From: Neostapfia colusana
Taxonomy: Eukaryota; Streptophyta; Magnoliopsida; Poales; Poaceae
Assembly: GCA_030760725.1 (NCBI GenBank)
Contig: JASWHV010000013.1
Location: 40,830,699-40,894,698 of the forward strand
Direction of reading: 5' to 3'
DNA: 64,000 nucleotides
Part shown: one piece after another, positions 55,441 through 64,000 of the stretch
How positions within the stretch are numbered: the stretch's first letter is position 1
Layout: the number at the start of each line of letters is the position of its first letter
Notes under the pieces: model-generated
What the model saw: the letters and a program-made list of their open reading frames with translations, nothing else
The model's database searches: none
Told to the model about the DNA's origin: nothing
Position numbers and translations under genes: made by a program

Positions 55441-57567
55441 TTCTCTTAGCAAATAAGCAAAGAAGAATAAATTCTGAGGTAACACCCCTATTCATGCCCA
55501 ACTTAGTGAACTACAATTTCAATTATAGCTTATAGAGTTTGCATGAATTTTCCTAGCATTTCTGGAGCTAAGGTTTGTCCAGAACTGAATTTCCAAGTTT
55601 TGGAAATTCTCTGAAAATGTTTCTGTATTCAAATGAACACAGCACCTTCAAATTTGAACTGCTCTGATCAAATCAACTCCAAATGGTCTGAAACTTTTAC
55701 AGGGGTTCACTAACATCCTAAAGAACATTCTGGCAAAATGTGGGGATTTTTGGATGAACCAAACTCCCTCTAAAATTCCTTTGCTGAAAAGCTTGAAAGA
55801 ATTTTCCAGAATTAAATATTAGGTTTCTTACTAATTGGGTTTCATATTTGGATTGTACTCTGTTAGAGAAATCGAACAAAATTTGTTTCATAATTTTTGG
55901 ACTCTCCTACCCCAAGTTGTGGCCCTCCAAAGTTTAAACTACAAACTGGAAATTCCAAATTGTTTAAATGTCTGCCAGTGGGTCCCACTCGGCAGGTCTT
56001 CTCCTTCCTCGCGCCAAACAGGTGCCCGCGGCGGCGCACTCTGCCGAGCGTCGCCGGAACCGCTTTCCCGGCCATCTCCCGACCCCAAACTCGCCGCCCC
56101 GCCCTAACTCATGACGCTGAACTCAGCTCGGGGGTCACCGGCGGTCCTAGCTCAGCGGAACAGAGCCCCCGACGGTGACAGCGGCGGTTAGGGTTCCGGC
56201 GTGGTCGGGAATGCGTTACAACGCATCAAAACGATCGGGAAAGGGTCGGAGAGCACCATGGAAGCTCAAGGGTGATGAAAATGGCCGCCAAACCCCATGA
56301 AAAGGTCGGCAACCTAGAGCTCCACGGTGACCCGAGCTATTATTCTATGGCGGCCTTCAAAAAACAACCAGAACCCTGCCATTTCTGGGTCATATCCCTT
56401 GATTCTTGGTCGAGGAGGGCCGCTAGGGAGTGAGGAAGGTGTGTGTAGGCTCACCCGAGCTGGGTTGGACGGTGCAGCTAGAATTTCGGGGTAGACCGAC
56501 CCCTACCCGGGTGCACTAGTTCTCCGTATTCTTAGGAACTCTCCATGCTCGGTTTATCAATGGCTATGATGGTTGCAGTTACATGATCTGGAGACTAAGG
56601 CGCACCTTTTGCGTGTAGAAGTCAGGAGGTGAAACTGGCCGTGGCGTGCTGTCCACAGGGAGCAATCCTCGGGTTCCCGCCGGTGGCCTGAGTTCTCAGT
56701 GGCGATCGTCGATTTGTGGCCGAATGAGGTGCTAACGCCGCGAGGTGGTGGGGCGGTTAGCTAGAGCACATGCTGGTGCTCCTTTTTTTGTGTTGGCGGC
56801 TCGGGCAAAGGTCGAGCAGGCGCCGGCGTTCAGGGAAGATCGGGGGAGCGGCGCCGGTGAGTGAAACAGAGCCGGTGCTGTGCTGTTTTACAGAGAAGCA
56901 CGCGTACGGCTCGGTGGCGTGGGGAGGGGGTCACGTAGAGGAGGGGGCAAGCTGTCTCTCGGCTGCCAGCGCGAGCGACGGGAACCAGGAGGTGGCTGCT
57001 CGGCAGATGGCGCGCGCAGCAGCTGGCTGCGCTCGGTTGACTGAGAAAACAGAGAGAAAGACTTGGGGGTTAAGTCTAACCACCCAATGACATGTGGGCC
57101 CCACTTGTCAGTGCTCCCCCATCCCTCAAAAGATCTCCAAAATTTTGGAAAATTAGTAATTCAAATGTTTGAAGTCTCAAACTGAGCTACATTTGTATGA
57201 TTGGAGAAGTTTCCCTCAAATTCAAATGTATATTTGAATTTTTGGCATATTTGGATCCTTTTTGGAAAAATGGGTAGCAAATCTTTTCAAAAATTATTGA
57301 AACTTTTCCTCCCCACTAATTTGGACCTGAGGAATCCAATTATGCACTTTGATCCTTGTTTTAGCTGCTGCAACCATGAGTTTGAATGCAACAGTTTTGA
57401 ATCACCCTCTCATGTGTCATCATATGTGTAGAAAGTTTGAACTAATACCCTTTTTGATGGAGATTACTAACTCTTCACAATTCTTCACAAGATATTCACC
57501 ACAAAACTGTGGTGTTGTGAGTTGAAGAAAAGTTTTTTTTGCAAGTCCCTTTTCTTGGGATTTTACA
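55441..57567 (-). repeat. H1 5' LTR, third piece
   Basis: Begins with the second E target TTCTC and is collinear with about 2430-4555 of the left LTR. Its right edge GGGATTTTACA is the start of the LTR in element direction and is followed by the CTAAC duplication. Confidence 0.92.
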
Positions 57568-59861
57568 CTAACAGCACACACGAAAAGAATAAAGAACAAC
57601 ATACAAACATTTATTTGATATAAAACAGCGGAAATCTTTTTACAAAACCTATTCATACAGCGGAAGTAATATACATATATGGCCTCTCATCCTAGCTATG
57701 CAAAAGTGCAGCCGTCCAGCCCGGGGACGCTACACGCTAGCAGCAAGGAACCGGAGAATCACGGCGGCATGCAGGGCTCCAGCTCGGCCGTGTACCCCGA
57801 CGGGGGCATCGCCTCATCCTCGGACCCTTGCTCATAACTCTCACCTGCACACAGCTCAAAATATTGCAACCGTGAGCACGATGGCTCAGCAAGTCTTAAC
57901 CGTCAACCCTAGGCATGGAACTCTACGTGCAAGGATGTGTAAGGTAGGAAAGGACTTTGCAATAAAGACACGCCTACATGTTGATCCTTATTTTCAGTTT
58001 TATAGCAACAGTTTATTGAGCCTTAGGCAGCCCTCACATCGGAAGTCCACAATCAAACAAGAAACGCTTTCCTCCGATGTGGAGATGCCCAAAGTGGAAT
58101 ATAACCTTAAATTAGCTCTATAACTACAACATACAAGGTTTCAAGACATTAATAGTTCAATACAGCATATTCAGTTGGCTTATTTCACTTCTTACTACGT
58201 CACAGCGCAGTGAACAAGTGGGTACTCAAATAACCGCGAGGGACGGTGATTGCAATCAAGACACACCCGGATAACACGTCGGATACACCCACTATCATAA
58301 GCGTGATTCCACACCCCTTCCTACTCTGTTGTATGCAACAACCTTTCAAAGGCAACCCAAATGCCAAACCGGTCCATCCGTAATGGGCAGGAGGTCCCAG
58401 CATGGAGCGTGACTGTGCCCACCGGCAGATTTACACCTTGCTACCCTCAACCACTCCTATTTACTGTTGGGTAAGCCTCGACACCCAGGTTAACCAATTA
58501 CATCGGTTTCCTGGTTCCCATATGCCAGTATGCATACGGTACTGTTCGATACTTGTCCAGCAGGGCTGCACACGGACGGTCCTCAACCGACACCAACAGG
58601 GCTAAGCACGTGAGACCTCTGCTCACTGCATCCTATCCCACCCCGCTGGGTCTCATTTTCATAAATCAAGCCATTTTCTACCTCTTCTCATTCCATGTGA
58701 TAAATACTATCTTGCGAGTAGCTTTCAACCACTCGACTTCTACCGAGAACCTAAACATTAGCATGGCATTCTCTACTCGTTGAGTTTGTAAACTACCCAA
58801 CTCTTTATAGGATTTGAAAGGCTATGCAAGTGGGGTTTCAATCACCCTAACTCTAATGGAAACATTCACCCTAGACATAAAGGATACAAATAAAAAGCTT
58901 TATAAACGGCACTTAAGTGCAAACCGGGGCTTGCCTGGTTGCGTGTTAAAGGGGAAGTCAGCTTCCGGTGGGAGGACGTCCAAAGGCTCCGGTGCGTCTT
59001 CAACTTCGGTCACTATTATGAAATGTAATAAAATACATGTGTAAGTATTAAGGATTTATGAGAATTGGACTTTTATTCATAGATATTGCAATTTAGAATC
59101 CTTAACTGGCTTTGGGATTTTTACAGTGGATACTATACTCTCTAAGAATGATTTGAGCAAAATTTGGAGAATTTTCATTGCACATTGTGGCCTCCAAAAT
59201 TCCCACAAGCACAAGGATTCTCTGAATTTTGAACCCAAATCAGGAGCTTTGACATAGATAACAGTGGAAGATCTGATTAGGGTAGGTCTCCATGGTTCTA
59301 ACAAAATTTGTTTCACCATTTTTGGAGCTACTATTAGAGAGATATGAATTTTTGAAGTTGGACAGGAGTTCTGAAAAGTTTCTGTTTAAATTGAATTTCC
59401 AAATAAAGGCTGAACTTGGGAAGGCAGTTTAGTCTAGCAAATAATCTCCAATGAAGCCCAAATTTTTACTGGAGATCAGTAACTATGGAAAGGATTTTCT
59501 TCCCAAATTTGGGACTATTTCATAAAGAATTGCTCCTGTAATAAATCCCTAAAAGATTTAATAAAAACTACAGAAATTCCTGGGCATTTTCATAGCAAAA
59601 AATTGGTTTCTCTGTGAAGTACTCCTCATGAGGAATCCAACAAAATTGGTCTCACTCTTTTTGTAGTTTACTACATAAAGTTATGGGCTTGTAAAGACCA
59701 GCTAATTCCTGGAATTATTTCTCTAATAGAAACTCCAAATAATTGGGCTGGGCCCACGGTTTTAAATCGGACCAGTGAGATTTCGGCAACACTGGGGGCT
59801 ACGGAGTTAACCCGCGCAGCCACAGCCGATCCCGAGCCGCATAGGTTGATCCCCGCTGTCT
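57568..59861 (-). mobile_element. H0 LTR remnant, main piece
   Basis: Continues the LTR cut at 622; CTAAC at 57568-57572 is the H1 target copy. It holds a polyadenylation signal (57610-57615, minus strand), the conserved block (57690-59030), AT-rich middle, and the edge of a GC-rich segment (59745-59860). It then stops abruptly at RNase H sequence of P. Only about 2.36 kb of an expected 3.7-4.1 kb remains; the U3 side is gone together with about 410 bp of P's pol. Confidence 0.8.
57759..59012 (-). CDS. LTR-embedded small acidic ORF, two exons (H0)
   Basis: Exon A is 59012 to 58935 (78 nt), starting after an AG and ending CAG before GCAAGC. Exon B is 57844 to 57759 (86 nt), after CTGTGTGCAG, ending TGA. 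The translation is acidic with EDAPEPLD in exon A and PPSGYTAELEPC in exon B, resembling H1's PPSG...TAEWEPY. Each exon is three bases shorter than in E and F, and the frame across the inferred junction is open, in the most diverged LTR of the set. Intron 1090 bp. Upstream exon probably lost with the truncated U3 side. Confidence 0.45.
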
Positions 59862-62722
59862 GTGAATATATATTTCAGACTTTTGTGGTCGGTGTAGAGG
59901 TGCACTAAGTTCCCAAGCAAATAGTGCCCCCACATTTTAAATGCAAACACCACAGCAGTGAGCTTAAGATCATGAGTCGGATAGTGCTGCTCGTGGTTAC
60001 GAAGTTGACGTGAACCATAGGTGACCACTCTGCCTCCTTGCATCAATACACAGCCAAGCCCGATACCAGACGCATCACAATATACATCAAAGGGCTTGGT
60101 TGTATCTGGTTGAGCTAACACTGGGGCTGTTGCAAGATGCTTCACTAATGCCTGGAAATCTTCTTCACAAGCTGAGCTCCAAACATATTTGATCCCCTTC
60201 TTCAACAGTACAGTCATTGGCTTAGCAAGCTTGGAGAAGTATGGTATGAATCTCTGATAATATCCCGCTAAACCGAGAAAGCTACTGACTTCATGGACAG
60301 ATGTGGAGGACTTCCATTTCAGCACTTGTTCGATTTTGCTTGGATCAACTGCAATGCCTTCCGCAGAAATAATATGACCAAGAAATCTCGGCTGATCCAG
60401 AACTCACACTTGCTGAACTTGGCATAAAGCTTATGGTCTCGCAATCGTTGAAGCACGATATGCATGTGTTCAGCGTGTTCTTCTTAAGGCTTGGAATAAA
60501 CCAAGATGTCGTCGATAAACACCACCACGAACTTGTACAACTCCGGCATGAACACTGAGTTCATGAGATACATGAAATGCGCCGGTGCGTTGGGGAGACT
60601 AAAAGACATGACGAGGTATTCATACAATCCGTATCTCATCGAGAAGGCCGTTTTAGGGATATCCTCCGCTCGGATCTTGATTTGGTATATCCGGAGCGAA
60701 GATCCATCTTTGAAAATACACTCGCACCCAAAAGTTGATCGAATAAGATATCGATACGGGGCAGTGGATATTTATTCTTGATGGTGATGGCGTTGAGAGG
60801 TCGGTAGTCCACACACAATCTCAAGGTTTCATCCTTCTTCTTCACAAACAGCGTTGAGCATCCCCATGGCGAGGAACTCGGTCGAATGAAACTCTTATTC
60901 ATTAAATCATTGAGCTGCTCCTTCAGTTCAGCTAGCTCATTAGGAGCCATCTTACATGGTCTCCATGATATCGGTGTCGTCCCAGATACAAGTTCGATCT
61001 TGAACTCAACATATCTTTCGGGTGGCATGCCCGGGAGATCATCTGGAAATACGTCCGGATATTCACGGACCACATGAATATCCTCAAGTTTCATGGCTTC
61101 CGTGTTATATGTGGCTGGAGCATTTTGAACCGAAGGATCAAGAATAATCATGAGGTGGAGAGTTTGAACGAACCACACGTGGAATGATGTCAAGAACAGC
61201 ATCATGGCGATGTAGCCATGACATTCCTAAAATGACATCAAGTTTTTGACTCTCTAACAGAATTAGTGAAGTCTGGTATAGGTTCCCACCCAATTGTAAT
61301 GGAGCTCTATAGACCATCCTATCAGCTGTTATTTTCCCACCCGGAGAGCATATAAAGTATGAACTATTTGTGGAAATGATAGGCGATTGATATTTAATAA
61401 CATAAGCCTGACTTATGAAATTATGGGTGGCACCGGAGTCAAAAAGTATGACTACGGGATGATCTAAATAAGAAAACGTACCCGCGAGGACAGGTTCACC
61501 TTCCGGCACGTCTTCAATTGCTAGGTGGTGGACGTTGCCAGATTTTTGTACAGGTTTCTTTGGCTGGTTGCGGGGCTTATTTGCACCCTGATACGGTGCT
61601 GCACCCCTGCCCTGTCGCTGCACGGGGCAGTCCTTCGCAATATGCCCAACACGGCCACACGTGAAGCACGTGTAAGGTGTCGGGGTCCCTCTGAATTGAG
61701 GACGGAATCCCGGTGCATGCTGTTGAAACGGAGGTGCACGAGGAACCATACTTTGCTGCTGCTGTTGCTGTGGTGGATACGACGGTCGGAAGCTTGGCGC
61801 ATTATATTGTCGACCCCGAAACTGAGGCGGTCGCGCCGGCAGCTGCCATTTCTGACCAGATGGTGAGTGATACACCACGCGGTATTTTTGTGGCGCCCCA
61901 CCACAGCTGCTAGTCAGCGCGCTGCATTTCCTCTTATCAGAACCGCGCTCGCGCTGAGCATTCACTTGTAAAATCACAGCATTAACAAGGTCGTTGAATG
62001 TGCCGCAATTGCTTTGGGCGAGATGGACCTTCATTTTAGAATTCAGGCCCCGGAAGAACGCTTTCGCTTATCTTCCTCCGTTCCCACAAATCCTGGCGCA
62101 TACTGCACCAGCCGGTTGAATGACCTGGAGTACTCATGAGCACTCCTCTCGCCTTGTTTCAGCGCAGGAACTCCTGGAGCTTCCACTCCATAACACCGGG
62201 AGGTATATGGTAGGCGCGGAACTCCTCCCGGAGCTCCGTCCATGTGACGGCATGGCCAGCCGGTAAGGAGGCAGTGTAGTTTGCCCACCATGTACCGGCT
62301 TCCCCTTGAAGCTGTTGCGCTGCATACAACGCCTTCTGATGTTCGGTGCAGTGTAGTAAACCGAACTTTGCCTCAAGAGTGCGGATGAAGCTGTCCGCCT
62401 CCAAAGGCTCTTCGGCCTCCGTAAAGACCGGTGGATGGGTCGCCAGGAAATCTGAATATGAACTTTGTTGGGGCTGGCGTTGCCGATTGTCTTGGCTTCC
62501 TCCTGGAGGGGACTCATTCTGTTGCAACAGCATCCGCAGCAACTCGGTTTGCTCGTGGCGCGAGCCGAGCACTGCAGCGAGAACCTCCGCAAGGTTTCTT
62601 GGAAGTTCTGGTGGTGGAGGAGGTGGTTGCTGCTTCATCGTGGTTTTCTCCGGAGGTGGAGACTCATCACCACAAACCTGACTTGGACCTCCCTCCTCTT
62701 GCGTTGAACGTGTACGCACCAT
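59862..62722 (-). pseudogene. Element P gag-pol remnant: gag, protease, RT, RNase H
   Basis: Reads leftward. ATG at 62722 follows GAATGTAG, acceptor-like. Gag core (SDFLATHPPVFTEAEEPLEA) is broken by frameshifts near 62160 and 62040. A knuckle CFTCGRVGHIAKDC and protease LFDSGATHNF follow in 62034-61138. Further shifts occur between protease and RT and at about 60690 after LRSGY. The FIDD region is at about 60500-60530 and RNase H at 60325-59862, ending at LKYIFT, where it runs into the H0 LTR. Multiple lesions make it the most decayed gag-pol here, in keeping with being the outermost layer. The integrase part is at 1-556. Confidence 0.88.
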
Positions 62723-64000
62723 TCTACATTCATACCATTCAAACGATCAGCACATGTTTGATGACTTCATCCAGTCTATACAATAGTAGTGCGAGAATGG
62801 AACAAACAATACGCATAACATTCACACGTATGGATAAAATATAAACTTTATACAACATATACATCCCTGGACTATGTCACAAGATCGAGTTCCAAAGTAA
62901 TGAACTTTATGGATTAAAAGTTCATTTCGACCATCGTGGTTCGCCACGGGATGTTAAGTGCGTTAGCACCCGTAATTCCTCGCTATTGTACTGCACCCAA
63001 ACATGTCCTAGCTTGAAGTGATATGTCAAATGCATAAACTTTTTTGACTCCAACTCACTGTTTTACAACAGCCGCTGGATATCTAAATGTGAAACTAAAT
63101 GTTTTGGTTGAAAAATTTCACCATGGTGTTCACTGTCCAGCTTCTGGTCCAGCTGACCAGTCTGGATAATTCAACTGTTTTGACCACTTTGGAAGCAAAA
63201 CCTGGACTGAAGTTCCACAACAAAGCTGTAGTAGACTCAAAAAGAAATCCAGATTGTATTTATTGGCCTCCATAGTCTTCATAATTTACGAGTTATGATT
63301 TTACAAGTTGACAGAATTTTCTCAGGAATTTTGACAGCACCTCCTTTGCAAGTGGCTGTTTTGTTCATAAAATTCCATCTATTTCTGCCCTCAATATATG
63401 AAAACACTGAACTACAAAGTTGTAGCACATTTCCTACACTTTCCAACGTTATCTTACTTGACTATTAGAAATTTTCTACAGAAAGTTGTGGTAGAAATAC
63501 AGAAAATTCCAGAGAGCATTTTTGGTCTGTCCTGTTTCTGGACAGTACATACTCCTCTGAGATTTTAATCCATTTGGAGGGAGATTTTGTTATGGAGTTC
63601 TACAGAAAAATTGTAGAAGACTTCAAAAAAATTCCAGAATGGTATCCCACACCTCCATTGGTTCAACCCATCCTATGTTATGCCCTGTTTAAATTCAGCA
63701 AAGTTTCTGCCGAAAACAGGGGAGGTTATTCCTAAGTATTTGAAATTGAATCTATACTCCCAATTGACTCTTAGTTCAATATGGGAGTTCAATAACCCCT
63801 AAATGGAAGCCTAAACTTCATTTTAACTCTTTTCTTTGAAAATATACTTTTATGCAACTAATGCTCACCTCGGTACTACGTTTCCTCACCAAAGAAAAAT
63901 CCTAAGCCGGTATTCCGGCATATATGTGTCTAATGGTGGAACTAAGAATGTCACTCACAAACGGTTTCTAAACGTCATGCGCTAACATGGTTAATGTACC
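62723..64000 (-). other. Element P leader, non-coding, runs off the window
   Basis: No gene seen. The segment 62815-62860 resembles F's spacer between extra ORF and gag (38230-38275), and 63100-63800 resembles the leader upstream of F's extra ORF, but the extra ORF between them is absent. The block GTGAGG-AAACGTAGTACCG is at 63889-63869 on the minus strand. Primer-binding site and 5' LTR must lie beyond 64000. Confidence 0.55.

Larger units (their letters stand above)
628..57567 (-). mobile_element. H1, Ty3/gypsy chromovirus with gag and protease missing
   Basis: Minus-strand element bounded by a CTAAC duplication. Left (3') LTR is 628-4555, internal region 4556-8830, and right (5') LTR is in three pieces: 8831-8870, 22756-24526 and 55441-57567, split by S and E. 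Subtracting S, E and duplicated targets leaves 3928 bp, identical to the left LTR length. The primer-binding site is 8816-8827 and the polypurine tract begins at 4556. The internal region is only about 4.3 kb: RT, RNase H, integrase and chromodomain are present, but gag and protease are absent. The first LTR base pair on the left is TT instead of TG. Whether the gag loss came before or after insertion cannot be told from one copy. Confidence 0.92.

Noticed and set aside
1..64000. CRISPR arrays, bacterial operons, rRNA or satellite arrays
   Set aside because: No regularly spaced short repeats, no ribosomal sequence and no tandem satellite seen; all large repeats are LTR pairs.

Overview
This window contains no recognisable host gene. 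It is a nest of long-terminal-repeat retrotransposons from one lineage, Ty3/gypsy chromoviruses. The signs are a single gag-PR-RT-RNaseH-IN polyprotein, a C-terminal GPY/F-like segment followed by a chromodomain-like tail, priming by initiator tRNA-Met, and very long LTRs of 3.7 to 4.1 kb. This fits the Tekay/Del group. The setting is a repeat-rich chromosomal region of a flowering plant, probably a grass; species and chromosome cannot be read from the sequence.

Layers, oldest to youngest. (1) Element P, minus strand, broken at both window edges: its integrase remnant is 1-556 and its gag-to-RNaseH part is 59862-62722, with leader to 64000. (2) H0, an LTR remnant (557-622 and 57568-59861) sitting in P's pol. 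(3) H1, minus strand, 628-57567, inserted in H0 with a CTAAC target duplication; it has two 3928-bp LTRs and a short internal region lacking gag and protease. (4) Two elements inside H1's right LTR: S (plus, 8871-22755; LTRs about 3.75 kb) and E (plus, 24527-55440, TTCTC duplication; LTRs about 4.07 kb). (5) F, minus strand, 29456-44889, inside E's leader, with an ATACA duplication, two 4045-bp LTRs in which I found no difference, and an uninterrupted 1518-codon polyprotein. Removing S, E and the duplicated targets gives H1's right LTR exactly 3928 bp, the length of its left LTR, which supports the reconstruction.

Three things go beyond a routine nest. First, E, F, H1 and H0 LTRs share a potential two-exon small acidic ORF with a GC-AG intron of 1.0-1.1 kb. 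Exon lengths differ between families only by multiples of three, and the frame stays open across the inferred junction. A polyadenylation signal lies downstream, so the LTR looks like a self-contained transcription unit. Second, E and F carry an extra coiled-coil ORF between primer-binding site and gag, placed directly after a splice-acceptor-like sequence; P, S and H1 lack it. Third, the leaders hold strings of short perfect hairpins, and a hairpin near the LTR end shows a compensatory base-pair change between families.

F is the only element that looks capable of autonomous movement. E has a one-base deletion near the start of gag, S has two one-base insertions in pol, and H1 and P are decayed. 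All identities and divergences were judged by eye.
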